DNA of 64,000 nucleotides from Azorinus chamasolen (GCA_963576725.1 OY755244.1:85059121-85123120), one strand, 5' to 3'. Positions 51,234 through 62,195 are shown, counted from the stretch's first letter. Translations and numbers: made by a program. The notes: a model not told the origin generated them from the sequence alone.

Positions 51234-54200
51234 ATGCCCAAGGTGAAGTGTCCCATTCCTACTTGTGAGTTCGAAACGGATGACCTAGACGCTGCGATAG
51301 TTGCTGCACTTTCGACGACTCATGCGCTAGTGCACAGTGCAGCTCCCGCTACCACAAGCTGCAATAAAGTAGAGAAAGTCAAACGACCTACTATATCTTC
51401 AGCTGGTACTAGTGAGGACTGGTCGTATTTCCTGTCACGGTGGAAGGACTATGTCGAAGCAACGAAAATCAAAGACAAGGAACTTGTCATACAGCTCTTG
51501 GAATGCTGTGATGAAACGCTACGCATAGACTTGACCAGATCAGCAGGTGGTTCTCTTACAGATAAATCTCAGGAAGATGTTCTAAAGGCCATGAGGATAC
51601 TGGCAGTGCGTGAAGAGAACATCATGGTGGCTCGTGTGACCCTGAACAATATGACTCAGGACCGAGATGAAACTGTACGTTCTTTTGGTGCTCGATTACG
51701 CGGACAAGCTGGTGTGTGCAAGTTCATGATATCATGCCCGAACTGTGATCATGAAGTTAATTACACAGACGCCATCTTATGTGATGTACTCACTCGTGGA
51801 CTCAATGACCCTGAGATCCAACTTGACCTTCTTGGTGACAAAAATCAAAGCATGACACTTGAACAAGTTTTTCAATTCATTGAGGCCAAAGAATCTGGTA
51901 AGCGCTCCGCATCAAAACTCCTTGACTCTCAGGGAGTTGAGGCAGCTAGTAGTTCATATCGTCGACACAAGAACGCTACACACGTCACTGCAAAGAAAAT
52001 TGAAAAACAGGAGACACTTTGTTCCTACTGCGGGAAGAAAGGCCATGGTGTTCGAGCACCCCCACAAATCCGTAAGAAGGAGTGCTCTGCATACGGTCAG
52101 ACATGTAACAATTGCAGGCGTATGAACCACTTCGAATCAGTGTGCAAAGGAAAAAAAGTGATAGACACTAAGATTACACACGAAGGTGCAGTGTTTGACT
52201 ATCTGTGTGCAACAACAAGTTACGACACAAACCATGAGAAGAAGGTGCTTAACCTGGAGCACCACCTGTATAGCCAGCTGTCTGATGCTTGGGTACGACA
52301 GACATCACAGCCTCAGCCCTTCATCAACATTACAGCACAGGCAAACCCTGAAGACTATAAACATTTTGGCTTCGATTCCATGTTGGCATCCAAACAAAAG
52401 ACAGCCACTGTCCCAGCTATGGCTGACACAGGATGCCAAAGCTGCCTAGCTGGAATTAAAGTGTTACATCGTCTTGGGATCTCTGAGCGACATCTGATAC
52501 CTGTGACGATGAAGATGCATGCTGCTAACAACAAAGGCATTAAAATCCTTGGTGCAGCTATTCTTCGCTTCTCAGGGAAGGGACCCAGAGGGGAAACTTG
52601 TGAAACCCGTCAGATTGTGTATGTTACTGACACCTCAGACAAACTGTTCTTAAGTAGAGAAGCTTGCACAGCACTTGGTATGATCACGAAGCACTTCCCT
52701 ACTATTGGTGAAATAGCAAGTAACACACCAGAAGTTGCCAATACTGTTAGTGAATCCACATTTGTGCTGGGTAAGGGTAGCTGTAGCGGAAGATGTGACT
52801 GTCCCAAACGTGAGTCACCACCAACATCTCCAACATTTCTGCCGTTCCCTGCAATTGCTGAAAACTATGGAAAATTGAAACAGTACCTATTGGACCGGTA
52901 CAAATCCAGCACCTTCAATACATGTGAGCACCAAACACTCCCCCATATGACTGGACCACTCATGCAACTCATGGTAGACCCCAATGCAACACCAGTCGCC
53001 CACCACACACCTGTACCAGTTCCCCTACATTGGCAGGATGAAGTGAAAGCCGGCTTAGATCAGGATGTTCGACTTGGCGTTATAGAGCCTGTACCTGTCG
53101 GAGAACCAGTTACATGGTGCCACAGAATGGTGGTCTGTGCTAAAAAGAATGGCACTCCACGTCGTACAGTCGACTTTCAGGCGCTCAATGCTCATGCAGT
53201 CAGAGAAACGCATCACACTCAGTCGCCATTTCATCAAGCTCGCTCTGTACCCCGTGATACAAAAAAGACTGTCTTTGATGCTTGGAATGGCTATCACAGT
53301 GTGCCAATCCGTGCAGATGACAAACACCTGACGACCTTCATCACACCATGGGGCAGGTACAGATACAAGACTGCGCCTCAAGGATACATTGCCTCCGGAG
53401 ATGGCTATACACGCCGCTTTGATGAAATAGTCTCCGATATTCCTAACAAAACCAAATGTATTGATGATGCGCTTTTGTGGTCGGATAACATTGAGCAAAG
53501 CTTTTTCCAGGCATGCAACTGGCTCGAGATATGTGGCAAGAATGGCATCATTTTGAACCCTGACAAATTTGTCTTCGCCCAGGACACTGTAGAATTTGCT
53601 GGCTTTGAAATCACATGTGACAGTGTGCGACCATGCAGTCGATACCTAGAGGCAATCTTGGACTTCCCCTCGCCCAAGAATATCACCGACATGCGATCCT
53701 GGTTTGGTCTTGTTAATCAAGTATCATATGCTTTCAGCATGACTGAAAGAATGCAAGCCTTCAGACAACTACTTAAACCGGGTACTCCATTCCAATGGGA
53801 CGATAAATTAGAATGTTTGTTTCGAGAATCCAAGGCAGTCATTATCAGTGAAATAGAGCATGGTGTTCAAATATTTGACAAAGACAAACCAACATGCCTA
53901 GCCACCGACTGGTCCAAGAATGGCATCGGCTTCTGGCTGTTCCAAAAACACTGCAAGTGCCCCAAAACAGTTCCATTCTGTTGCCATGATGGTTGGAAAA
54001 TAACCCTGGTTGGAAGCAGGTTCACCAGTTCAACAGAATCCCGTTATGCTCCTGTTGAAGGAGAAGCTCTAGCAGTTGCTGATTCACTGGAAAAAGCAAG
54101 ATACTTCGTCCTTGGGTGCGACAATCTCACCATTGCTGTGGACCACAAGCCTCTGATCAAACTTTTTGGGGACCGATCACTTGAGAATATCCCCAATGCG

Positions 54201-56159
54201 AGACTGCGCAACTTGAAGGAAAAGACCCTCAGATACAAATTTACAATGTTACATGTGCCTGGGGCTAGACACCGTGCTGCTGATGCAGTATCGCGCCATC
54301 CAGTAGGAGAGCCTGAAAACATGGTTTTGATTGATGATGTTGCTTCGATCCAACCTGATGAGCAGATTTCAGACTCACAATCTATCCCAAGCTTGAAGCT
54401 GAAAATACCCTGTAACACAGACAAAGAAAACGATAACACACTCCATGGCGACTCAAATGAATCCTTGCTCTACTCATCAGCTTCGTCATCCATCACCGCT
54501 CTGAAGTGTATCACATGGGACAAGATTAGGATGGAAACAACAAGCGATGAAAACATGTTCCAGCTGGTACAGTTAATCGAGTCAGGCATACCAGAAGCCC
54601 GCAACGAACTGCCACCCCCAGTTAGAGAGTACCACCAGTTTCGTAACTATCTCTCAACTGTTGATGGGATAGCCATATACAAGGACAGAATAGTGGTTCC
54701 ACCGTCACTCAGAAAAGATGTCCTTACAGCACTGCACTCAGCCCATCAAGGTATATCATCAATGACGTCAAGAGCAGAAACATCTGTGTTTTGGCCAGGA
54801 ATCAGCAATGACATTATAAGCCTGAGAAACTCTTGCAACCACTGCAACAGAATGGCCCCTTCTCAACCAAGTGCCCCACCAGTGCCCCCAGTCTACCCCA
54901 TGTATCCATTTCAGTGTGTATGTGCAGATTTCTTCCACTATAAAGGGGGTAACTACTTGGTGATTGTGGACAGGTACTCTAATTGGCCAATAGTTGAAAG
55001 AGCACACAGTGGTGCCTCAGGCCTCATTGACTGCCTACGGCGTACGTTTGTCACCTTCGGAATCCCAGATGAACTATCTTCAGATGGCGGCCCAGAGTTT
55101 ACAGCATCGTCAACTAGGGATTTCCTGAAGACTTGGGGTGTGCACCATCGACTCTCATCTGTAGCTTTTCCACACAGCAACTGCAGAGCTGAAGTAGGTG
55201 TGAAGACCGTGAAGCGCCTAATTACAGATAACACTGGACCAAATGGTGAGTTGGATACGGACGCTTTTCAGCGAGCAGTCCTGCAATACAGAAACACTCC
55301 AGACAGAGACACAAAGCTGTCTCCCGCTATGTGTGTCTTCGGACGAGCAATAAGAGACTTTATTCCTATTATGCCTGGTCACTACCAGCCACATGAGACA
55401 TGGAGTGACACGCTTGCCTTAAGGGAAGAATCATTGCGCAACAGACACATGAAGGCTGCTGAACGACTTGCTGAGCATACTAAACGTTTGCCACCACTCA
55501 GCGTTGGGGACTTGGTTAGGATCCAAAATCAAACTGGCCCTTGTCCACTAAAATGGGATAAGACGGGGACTGTTATTGAAGTTCGTCAGTTTGATCAGTA
55601 TGTTGTGCGTGTTGATGGATCAGGCAGAGTGACACTTCGCAACAGAAAATTTCTGCGAAGGTATACCCCTGTTTACTCACCTGCAGCAAAACAAACCATT
55701 GACTCTGACCTTAAATTTATACCCAAGGAACAGAGATTTGTGCCAACATTGCCAACCACATGCATTCTACCCACCCAGTATAGCATCCCACCTGTTAGTT
55801 CATCATCTGAACCAAATGACGATGATACATACAAACCAGCATCAGAGGTGCCGCATCATAGTCCATGCAAAGCTAAAGCTACCCAAGCTGAACAGGAATG
55901 TACACCTCACCTTGGAACCTCTGGACCCCAAATACCTTCCTCTATGACCAAACTACCAATGCTTGATAGTCAACCTCACCCTCCTACATCGCTCAGGCTA
56001 CCTCCACCACCACCAACCCCTCTGCCGACACCGACAGTGCAGACTACCCCCAGGAGGCCTACATCACCTAGACCAGATCAGCTCTCCTTAAACCAGACCC
56101 CTAGACGATCCAGCCGTCAGAGACAAGAGCCAAAGTGGTTGAGTGATTTTGAACATTAA
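51234..56159 (+). CDS. Gag-Pol polyprotein of a Ty3-type retrotransposon
   Basis: 1641 residues in one frame. An N-terminal C2H2-like cluster (about residues 6-34) is followed by a gag-like helical region (about 60-240) and zinc knuckles: a degenerate one near 262 and a canonical CX2CX4HX4C at 291-304. Aspartic protease follows, with ADTG (Asp398). Reverse transcriptase spans about 600-800; motif A is FDAWNGYHS and the catalytic box is CIDD (742-745) where most relatives have YxDD. RNase H (about 885-1025) has TDWS (Asp892) and DHKPL. Integrase has the zinc motif H1168, H1171 and a CNHC pair, then catalytic Asp1232, Asp1284 and Glu1320 (exact DD35E spacing). A GPY/F-like module (about 1420-1480, with KTGTVIEV) and a proline-rich tail close it. 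The ATG is the first after the LTR. Gag and Pol share one frame, so no frameshift is needed; how their ratio is set is not visible. No envelope gene. Confidence 0.95.
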   Translation: MPKVKCPIPTCEFETDDLDAAIVAALSTTHALVHSAAPATTSCNKVEKVKRPTISSAGTSEDWSYFLSRWKDYVEATKIKDKELVIQLLECCDETLRIDLTRSAGGSLTDKSQEDVLKAMRILAVREENIMVARVTLNNMTQDRDETVRSFGARLRGQAGVCKFMISCPNCDHEVNYTDAILCDVLTRGLNDPEIQLDLLGDKNQSMTLEQVFQFIEAKESGKRSASKLLDSQGVEAASSSYRRHKNATHVTAKKIEKQETLCSYCGKKGHGVRAPPQIRKKECSAYGQTCNNCRRMNHFESVCKGKKVIDTKITHEGAVFDYLCATTSYDTNHEKKVLNLEHHLYSQLSDAWVRQTSQPQPFINITAQANPEDYKHFGFDSMLASKQKTATVPAMADTGCQSCLAGIKVLHRLGISERHLIPVTMKMHAANNKGIKILGAAILRFSGKGPRGETCETRQIVYVTDTSDKLFLSREACTALGMITKHFPTIGEIASNTPEVANTVSESTFVLGKGSCSGRCDCPKRESPPTSPTFLPFPAIAENYGKLKQYLLDRYKSSTFNTCEHQTLPHMTGPLMQLMVDPNATPVAHHTPVPVPLHWQDEVKAGLDQDVRLGVIEPVPVGEPVTWCHRMVVCAKKNGTPRRTVDFQALNAHAVRETHHTQSPFHQARSVPRDTKKTVFDAWNGYHSVPIRADDKHLTTFITPWGRYRYKTAPQGYIASGDGYTRRFDEIVSDIPNKTKCIDDALLWSDNIEQSFFQACNWLEICGKNGIILNPDKFVFAQDTVEFAGFEITCDSVRPCSRYLEAILDFPSPKNITDMRSWFGLVNQVSYAFSMTERMQAFRQLLKPGTPFQWDDKLECLFRESKAVIISEIEHGVQIFDKDKPTCLATDWSKNGIGFWLFQKHCKCPKTVPFCCHDGWKITLVGSRFTSSTESRYAPVEGEALAVADSLEKARYFVLGCDNLTIAVDHKPLIKLFGDRSLENIPNARLRNLKEKTLRYKFTMLHVPGARHRAADAVSRHPVGEPENMVLIDDVASIQPDEQISDSQSIPSLKLKIPCNTDKENDNTLHGDSNESLLYSSASSSITALKCITWDKIRMETTSDENMFQLVQLIESGIPEARNELPPPVREYHQFRNYLSTVDGIAIYKDRIVVPPSLRKDVLTALHSAHQGISSMTSRAETSVFWPGISNDIISLRNSCNHCNRMAPSQPSAPPVPPVYPMYPFQCVCADFFHYKGGNYLVIVDRYSNWPIVERAHSGASGLIDCLRRTFVTFGIPDELSSDGGPEFTASSTRDFLKTWGVHHRLSSVAFPHSNCRAEVGVKTVKRLITDNTGPNGELDTDAFQRAVLQYRNTPDRDTKLSPAMCVFGRAIRDFIPIMPGHYQPHETWSDTLALREESLRNRHMKAAERLAEHTKRLPPLSVGDLVRIQNQTGPCPLKWDKTGTVIEVRQFDQYVVRVDGSGRVTLRNRKFLRRYTPVYSPAAKQTIDSDLKFIPKEQRFVPTLPTTCILPTQYSIPPVSSSSEPNDDDTYKPASEVPHHSPCKAKATQAEQECTPHLGTSGPQIPSSMTKLPMLDSQPHPPTSLRLPPPPPTPLPTPTVQTTPRRPTSPRPDQLSLNQTPRRSSRQRQEPKWLSDFEH

Positions 56160-56479
56160 GTGGGGCAGAATAATCCCCGGGCTGGAGGGTGGTCTGCCCA
56201 ATGAAGGCTCTTCAAGTTTAAGTGTTTTGTTAATGGCCTTATATATATTGTATAAAGAAAAATGTACAAGCAGTACCACTCAGTGACTTTCTGTAGACCT
56301 ATATAATGTGTGGTTAGGTTAAAGTATCAGTTTTACTGACATTATATAATTTGTTTTCTGTGTTATGTTGGACACAACATGGACGAAAGTAATGCCATTT
56401 CTACAGGACAGTTTCATGAACAGTGCCTTAATTACCATATCAGTCATTATGAACACCCTCTATGATATCCAAATGACTT
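56160..56479 (+). other. 3' untranslated region of the Ty3 element
   Basis: No further ORF; AT-rich. No envelope-like frame between the stop codon and the purine tract. Confidence 0.7.
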
Positions 56480-56488
56480 GAGGGGGGA
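56480..56488 (+). other. Polypurine tract
   Basis: GAGGGGGGA directly against the first base of the right LTR. This is the expected site of plus-strand primer formation and independently fixes the LTR start at TAGAG. Confidence 0.85.
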
Positions 56489-56635
56489 TAGAGAATAGTT
56501 TATAGTATTATTTTAACACAACTAATAGGTAGTTAGTTAGTTATTTGATCACTCATAATTTACTGTTGTCAATTCCAGATCTCCATCATTTTAGATGTCA
56601 ATAAAGATATCTTGAAACAGTTTCCTACTCATTTA
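56489..56635 (+). repeat. 3' LTR, 147 bp
   Basis: Same sequence as the 5' LTR with no difference, followed at once by AGAAT (56636-56640). Polyadenylation signal AATAAA at 56600-56605. Confidence 0.95.
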
Positions 56636-56888
56636 AGAATGTCCAGAATACAACACATTTTTCATTTTTTCTGGAAAGGGTCGGTAGGGCGGGGGATGTG
56701 TGGGTGGATGTGATGGCGGGGGAGGCTGACAAAATTATGAATCCACATGAATAGAGGGCTAGCTACGCCCCTGCCGGTAAATAAGAAATAAGTAGATCCC
56801 CGAAGGTCGGATAAAGCTGGTAAACGAATAAAATATATGTATAGAAAAACACGCTATTAAAGCTTCAAACAATAAGTTACATGGATAT

Positions 56889-57332
56889 TTAACCCTTTAC
56901 CTAGAAATAATAACATCGTGAATATTTATTAGATGCATTTTATATGTCAAAAGTATTTCAATTCATTTCATTTGATATCATTTTCATGCCTCTCTATGTC
57001 AGACCACAACTATCAAAGATCGCAATGGAAATAAGAGATCATATTCTCTTTTTGTGTTATCCTTGATATTGATGTGACTGACATGGTTCATTAATTATTT
57101 CATGATGTTTTTATATGCTTTGCTTTTTTTCTCAGTGTATTGCTATTGTAACCATGTTACTTGCACAATATTGAAATAAATCTATCGATCTACATGTATG
57201 TATGTATGTATGTATGTATGCAAAAACTGTAGCATCAGATATGTACTATTTTATAAGCAAACAGAGCAGACCCTGATCATACGGCTCCTATAGGAGCTTG
57301 TCTGATCAGGTTCTAATAGGTTCTACACTTAA
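56889..57332. mobile_element. T2 MITE split by another insertion
   Basis: TTAACCCTTTACC, AACATCGTGAATATTTATTAG, then an insert, then AAAAACTGTAGCATCAG, GCAAACAGAGCAGACC, GGCTCCTATAGGAGC and TTAA. Confidence 0.75.
56957..57222 (+). mobile_element. Probable 3' tail of a LINE or SINE
   Basis: No MITE structure. It ends with CACAATATTGAAATAAATC followed by TATC and then six copies of ATGT (57195-57221). A body ending in a short simple repeat is typical of non-LTR retroposon tails. A related GTTGAAATAAATCTATCTAT occurs alone at 59101-59120. Left boundary uncertain. Confidence 0.45.
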
Positions 57333-57337
57333 CACAA

Positions 57338-57585
57338 TTAACCCATAGCCTGCCATATGTTTTACCATTCTAACCTTTATGATTATTAATTAGGCAAATC
57401 ATTACAAAAATATACAGGATTATATTGAAATGATTTCAAAGGCAAAAGGATAGAGCATGCAAGCATGAATTTTCCGTGGCAAACAGTGCAGACCCAGATG
57501 AGAGAGCTCCTATAGGAGTTCTCTCATCTAGGTCTACATTGTTTGCAAATGCAACAATAGTTGTGACTGGCAGGCTAAGGGTTAA
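57338..57585. mobile_element. T11 MITE, single copy
   Basis: TTAACCCATAGCCTGCC to GGCAGGCTAAGGGTTAA (terminal inverted repeat about 17 bp); core GCAAACAGTGCAGACCC, GAGAGCTCCTATAGGAG, mirror GTCTACATTGTTTGC. Confidence 0.85.
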
Positions 57586-57701
57586 TGATATATAAGTTAA
57601 TTAACCCTTTCGGTGCCAATGGGAAGTCTGTGAAATTTACCTGTAGCGACCGTTGCATCCCGTAACACGCTGAGTAACTGGACGTCTCATCAGGACCCAA
57701 C

Positions 57702-58157
57702 CAGGCGCGGATTTAGAGGGGCGGAACCGGCGTACGCCCCCCCCCCCCCCCCTTAAAATTGCCCAAACAAACTTTTTTAGTAATATTTTAGATCTAAGTC
57801 TACTAAAAATCAATAAAACATTAATTTAATCTGATTTTTGTTATTTCCCTCGCCCAATTACGCTTTTTAACATGTGTTAATAACACACTTCAGTAAAACC
57901 TCTCTATAACGGCCACTAAATTGTGTTAATTAGTTGGTATTAAGGGCATATAGGAGCGTTCTGTTTTACTTTCACCTTGCTTTAAGCAGCCACCTGTCTT
58001 TAACACACTATATTTTATGTAATTTAGTGGCCGTTATAGAGAGGTTTTACTGTATTTATTTATGTCATCGAACATAAAAATCTACGCCCCTTCCAAAACA
58101 ATTTCTACGCCCCCACCCCCCACCCCCTCCTAATCTAAAATACTGGATCCGCACCTG
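57702..58157. mobile_element. hAT-type MITE with 5-bp duplication
   Basis: CAGGCGCGGATTTAGAGG at the left, ACTGGATCCGCACCTG at the right (inverse CAGGTGCGGATCCAG). The base run CCAAC lies directly outside both ends (57697-57701 and 58158-58162). Subterminal CTACGCCCC and the inverted GGCGTACGCCC with a poly-C tract. No coding capacity. Confidence 0.85.
57891..58052. mobile_element. PG1 MITE nested in the hAT MITE
   Basis: CAGTAAAACCTCTCTATAAC to GTTATAGAGAGGTTTTACTG. One interior arm is deleted (GGTATTAAGGGCATATAGGAGC), so the long foldback is gone but the ends are perfect. TA follows the right end; TT precedes the left. Confidence 0.93.
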
Positions 58158-58280
58158 CCAACATGTTTCATGCTGTGAATATGTTTCTAAAAGAAAATGG
58201 AAGAAAATAAAAGCATGAAAATTGTAGCAGGCGATAATTTTTGTAGATGACATAACGTAATGTTTAGCGAAAGGTGTTAA

Positions 58281-58538
58281 TGTTCCAAATATAAGTTCGG
58301 CTGTATTTTCTTGTAGTAGCTTATGAGCAATTTCAAAACAACGCGCATAGCACAATAGGTATTCAATTCTTCTCCAAGAACATACCGGTATTTGTCAAAG
58401 ATGACAAATTTTGAAACATGGCATTGAGAAACATCTGAAAAAGTGAAGCATACCATATGTCAAAATTACATGCCGCTGTTCTTGGCGATTGGCCATGGTT
58501 CTGTGTGCTGTAAGTCGACTGCACAAAACAGTTCCCAA
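58281..58538. other. Short unique stretch
   Basis: Nothing recognised between the triple nest and the next T6. Confidence 0.5.
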
Positions 58539-58743
58539 TTAACTCTTTGCACGCAAAGTAATTTTTGACTGCAAATATTGTTTTTTACTTCAATTTTGTA
58601 AACAATTTTTCTATAATTTCTTTGCAAAAATATGATCAAACATGTTGGATCCAGATGAGACGCCGCATTATGCGGCGTCTCATCTGGATCTAAACACTTT
58701 GCATAGGTAATCAGAGTTTTGTCGCTAGCATGCAAAGCGTTAA
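58539..58743. mobile_element. T6 MITE, TTTGCACGC-end form
   Basis: TTAACTCTTTGCACGC to ATGCAAAGCGTTAA; core GTTGGATCCAGATGAGACG, centre CCGCATTATGCGG, mirror, then GCATAGGTAATCAGAG and GTCGCTAGC. The palindrome is nearly perfect. Serves as the complete partner of 6352-6510. Confidence 0.93.
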
Positions 58744-58776
58744 TACAGAATGGTTTAATTTTAAATAGGAAGGTCT

Positions 58777-58980
58777 TTAATTCTTTACACCATGAATATT
58801 CATGCGGCACCCTAAAATTACAGTTAAACTATAAAATATTAATAACTGGTAGAGAATCAGTTGTAACATAAGCAAACATGAGCTGACCATGACAAGACAT
58901 CTCATACAACACCTACTGGAGCTGTCCGTTCTTGGTCTACTATGTTTGCAAATCGTTAAAAGGCGAGATTGTGGTGTTAA
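58777..58980. mobile_element. T2 MITE, diverged
   Basis: TTAATTCTTTACACCATG, AATATTCATGCGG, GCAAACATGAGCTGACC, GTTTGCAAATCG, GTGGTGTTAA. Confidence 0.75.
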
Positions 58981-59179
58981 TATTGTGAATGTTTTCTTTA
59001 ATTCTATGAGAAGTTAAACTTTTGTTTTTGTTTTTCGGGGGTGGTGGGGATGGCGATGGGGTGGAAGTTAGTTGTTATATGCGTTATAGATCTACTCGAT
59101 GTTGAAATAAATCTATCTATTATAGGTTATGCTTTGGATTCTAGTCTATCCCTGATTATTTATAAAATAGTTTTGCCAC

Positions 59180-59407
59180 TTAACCTATTCTTTCAAATTG
59201 ACGACTTTTGACGACTCTGTAAAAGTCGCTTTGTGAAACCATTGTGATAAATAGAGCATTTGCTCCTATAGAAGCAAATGCTCTATTTATCACAATTGTT
59301 TCAAACTACAAAATTCTAAAAAATTCTTTTTCTCTAGTTAATGCTCCTTTTGGGTAGACTTATTTAAAGAGGTTGGGTCTGAAACAGCCTATGAGGGAAT
59401 GGGTTAA
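59180..59407. mobile_element. T3 MITE
   Basis: TTAACCTATTCTTTC to GGAATGGGTTAA. Palindrome with two mismatches (TATAGAAGC, ACAATTGTTTC). Confidence 0.95.
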
Positions 59408-59456
59408 TACGAATTAGTGCAAAAGCCAACCAGATGTCCACAATGGCAAAATATGA

Positions 59457-59550
59457 TTTTAACCGTTTACCTCATGAAATGTTTCATGAAAGAAAAGATG
59501 ACATTATTTCGTGATCTCATTCTTTTTTTTACATAACTATTCATGAAGAA
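59457..59550. mobile_element. T2 MITE remnant
   Basis: TTAACCGTTTACCTCATG, ATGACATTATTTCGTG, AACTATTCATGAAG. Only end sequences, no core; it may be two T2 ends joined after loss of the middle. Confidence 0.55.
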
Positions 59551-59662
59551 ATGGCTTACACAAATAAATCACACCAACACCTTTGTGGTACATCCTATTT
59601 TCGCAGAAATACTATTGACTTTGGCAATGAGATTATCATTGAAAACTATGTGTTGAGCAGTA

Positions 59663-60005
59663 CAGTAACTTCCCGTTCATACGACCACTGAAGAGAGGTC
59701 TAATTCTAGGTCTTAAAGACAGATGGTAACTTAATGGTGGGGAGGTTGGGCGCCCATAAACCGGTTTAACCCCCCAGTGACTTTTGTCACTGACCGTTCC
59801 AAGGCGGTACTTCAATCTTCCTCCTATTGTATGTTTGTTTTGTCTTTGTGCGTCTCTTGTTGTTTTTTGTAGTTATGTACATTTGCTGTTTCCTTGTGTT
59901 GCTGTTCGGGCGAGTGTTTGTTCAGTATGTGGTGTTCCCTGCATGACTCATTTTTGTACTTTTAATGTAGGACACAAGTTATACAGAAAGCTCGTGCATG
60001 GGCAT
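59663..60005. mobile_element. PG2 MITE split by a 225-bp insert
   Basis: CAGTAACTTCCCGTTC, GCAGATGGTAACTTAATG-type left arm, insert, then TTTAATGTAGGACACAAG, TTATACAGAAAGCTCG. The second half of PG2 is missing. Confidence 0.65.
59737..59961. mobile_element. Unclassified insert with TTAATG duplication
   Basis: The host PG2 sequence TTAATG occurs at 59731-59736 and again at 59962-59967, bracketing about 225 bp that starts GTGGGGAGGTTGGGC and contains CAGTGACTTTTGTCACTG (hairpin) and AAACCGGTTT. No inverted ends, no tail, no protein match. I cannot name its class. Confidence 0.55.
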
Positions 60006-60040
60006 TACTTATGTCATGGATTAAACAGAAACTTCTTGTT

Positions 60041-60110
60041 TTAACCATTTACTTCATGGTAGAAATAATGACATTATGAATTTTAATTAGATTAGATGCT
60101 ATAGTTGCAA
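60041..60110. mobile_element. T2 MITE end fragment
   Basis: TTAACCATTTACTTCATGG, GAAATAATGACATTATG, TTTTAATTAGATTAG. Confidence 0.5.
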
Positions 60111-60542
60111 TCGCATAGTAAATGGTTGAAGACATAAATTATTGAATATGTATTGATACAGTGGTCGCTTTAGAGTAGCAAACTGTATATAACGAAATAT
60201 TGGCCAACATGTACCAGTTTGTCTGGCTGTCAGCTCACTTTACAAGTTCTGTGAATCACAACAGTTTTTTTCCTGTAATTGCTTGTATACTCTAATTGAT
60301 AGTGATGGACAACTATTTCGAAACATGCTGGGCCCCGATGAGACAGGGTGATAGTTTTTACGGATTTGTCCTATGGCAATGTCGAGAGTCGTGCCTGGGT
60401 ATTTAAAAAGACACGTACAGCTGTGGAATCATTTTGTAGAACAGTTGATTAAATATGGCTGTAGTGTATCTTTATATAAATGTATAACGATATACATGTT
60501 ACATAAGTTAATAAAGATTATTTACTGTTCTGTTCAAATCAA
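60111..60542. other. Unique stretch with a T6 scrap
   Basis: GAAACATGCTGGGCCCC, GATGAGACAGG (about 60318-60346) looks like an isolated T6 core half. No gene seen. Confidence 0.45.
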
Positions 60543-60675
60543 TCATTTTACCTGATGCAAGAAATAACAGTTATATGAACACAGCACTTTCGGTCATGAC
60601 AGAAATCTGTCGCCTAACAGGCGCCGTCTGATCTGGGTCTACTCTGTTTGCAAAGGCATTAAAATGCGTAGTCAA
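60543..60675. mobile_element. T2 MITE, partial
   Basis: TTTTACCTGATGCAAG, CGGTCATGACAGAAATC, GGCGCCGTCTGATCTGGG, GTTTGCAAAGGC, then GTAGTCAACCC. Confidence 0.6.
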
Positions 60676-60950
60676 CCCGGTTCACTGGCATAAACTACAT
60701 CCTTTTCATATGTGGACATAAGTTAAACTGTAAATGACTATAACACATTTTACACGTTGCCCATCGCGGGCATACATGGTCTTATTATGCTCTACCGGAT
60801 ACTAGGGAAGGCTCGCTTTCAAGTGCTGCAATTGTAACAAAATGCTACATGTCCGCTTTTTTCCCATCTTTCCCAGACTGTTTTCGGACTCTGAGATGGT
60901 GCAATGTCTACTTACTTCTGATTCGTTCATGTTTGTTGAGAAACTGCTGG

Positions 60951-62158
60951 TCAACAGTCTGGGTTCTGGTGAGGAGATACTAACCGAGCGTCAACAGTCT
61001 GGGTTCTGGTGAGGAGATACTAACCAAGGGTCAACAGCCTGGGTTCTGGTGAGGAGATACTAATCGAGTGTCAACAGTCTGGTATCTGGTGAGGAGATAC
61101 TAACCGAGGTTCAGCAGTTTGGTATCTGGTGAGGAGATACTGACCGAGGGTCAACAATCTGGTATCTGGTGAGGAGATACTAACCGAAGGTTAACAGTCT
61201 GGGTTCTGGTGAGGGAGATACTAACCGAGGGTCAACAGTCTGCTACTAACCGAGGGTCAACAGTTTGGTATCTGGTGGGGAGATACTAACCGAGGGTCAA
61301 CAGCCTGGGTTCTGGTGAAGGAGATACTAACCGAGGGTCAACAGCCTGGGTTATGGTGAGGGAGATACTAACCGAGGGTCAACAGTCTGATACTAACCGA
61401 GGGTCAACAGTCAGGGTTCTGGTAAGGGAGATACTAACCGAGGGTCAACAGTCTGATACTGACCGAGAGTCAACAGTTTGGTATGTGGTGGGGAGACACT
61501 AACCGAGGCTCAACAGTCTGGGTTCTGGTGAGGGAGATACTAACCGAGGGTCAACAGTCTGATACTAACTGAGGGTCAACAGTTTGGTATCTGGTGGGGA
61601 GATACTAACAGAGGGTCAACAGCCTGGGTTCTGGTAAGGGAGATACTAACCGAGGGTCAACAGCCTGGGTTATGGTGAGGGAGATACTAACCGAGGGTCA
61701 ACAGTCAGGGTTCTGGTGAGGGAGATACTAACCGAGGGTCAACAGCCTGGGTTCTGGTGAGGGAGATACTAACCGAGGGTCAACAGTCTGAAACTAACCG
61801 AGGGTCAACAGTTTGGTATCTGGTGGGGAGACACTGACAGAGGGTCAACAGCCTGGGTTCTGGTGAGGGAGATACTAACCGAGGGTCAACAGTCTGGGTT
61901 CTGGTGAGGAGATACTAACCGAGGGTCAACAGTCTGGGTTCTGGTGAGGGAGATACTGATCGAGGGTCAACTGTCTGGGTTCTGGTGAGGAGATACTAAC
62001 CGAGGGTCAACAGTCTGGGTTCTGGTGAGGGAGATACTGACCGAGGGTCAACTGTCTGGGATCTGGTAAGGGTGATACTGACCGAGGGTCAACAGTCTGG
62101 GTTCTAGTGAGGGAGATACTAACCGAGGGTCAACTGTCTGGGTTCTGGTGAGGAGAAG
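60951..62158. repeat. Large minisatellite (unit about 40 bp) from a T6 core
   Basis: Roughly 30 units built on GGTCAACAGTCTGGGTTCTGG followed by TGAGGAGATACTAACCGAG, with a shorter sub-unit (CAGTCTGATACTAACCGAGG) recurring at intervals. Preceded by GTTGAGAAACTGCTGGTC and followed by AAGTCTCATCTGGAT, both T6 sequence, so it expanded inside a T6. No long open frame. Confidence 0.97.
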
Positions 62159-62195
62159 TCTCATCTGGATTAACGCTGTCCTCTATACAGAAGTA

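Larger units (their letters stand above)
51039..56635 (+). mobile_element. Intact Ty3-type LTR retrotransposon
   Basis: 5597 bp: two identical LTRs, 48-bp leader, single long ORF, 3' region, purine tract, flanked by AGAAT on both sides. Domain order (protease, RT, RNase H, integrase) puts it in the Ty3 group and not Copia. Identical LTRs and an undamaged ORF mean it inserted recently. It entered an already dead hAT copy. Confidence 0.95.
49290..56773 (+). mobile_element. Decayed hAT-type DNA transposon, interrupted by a Ty3 element
   Basis: Left end CAGGCGCGTAGCCGCC at 49290; right end GGCTAGCTACGCCCCTG at 56757-56773, whose complement CAGGGGCGTAGCTAGCC matches it. The five bases outside each end are CCGGT. 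Between lie a broken transposase remnant and the LTR element. Five-base duplications are reported for one hAT subgroup (hAT5); most hATs make eight. The second hAT-like element at 57702 also has a 5-bp duplication, which supports this reading. Confidence 0.7.
57601..58280. mobile_element. T6 MITE, outermost element of a triple nest
   Basis: TTAACCCTTTCGGTGCC, then ACGCTGAGTAACTGG, CGTCTCATCAGGACCC on the left; AACATGTTTCATGCTG to GCGAAAGGTGTTAA on the right. Split by the hAT MITE inside its core. Confidence 0.75.

Noticed and set aside
55699..55947. Alternative frames inside the Ty3 polyprotein (also 51859-52125, 53055-53498, 54044-54439)
   Set aside because: They overlap the long ORF in other frames or on the other strand and carry no domains; they are shadows.
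56160..56488. Envelope gene downstream of pol
   Set aside because: The region is only about 330 bp, has no long ORF and ends in the purine tract.
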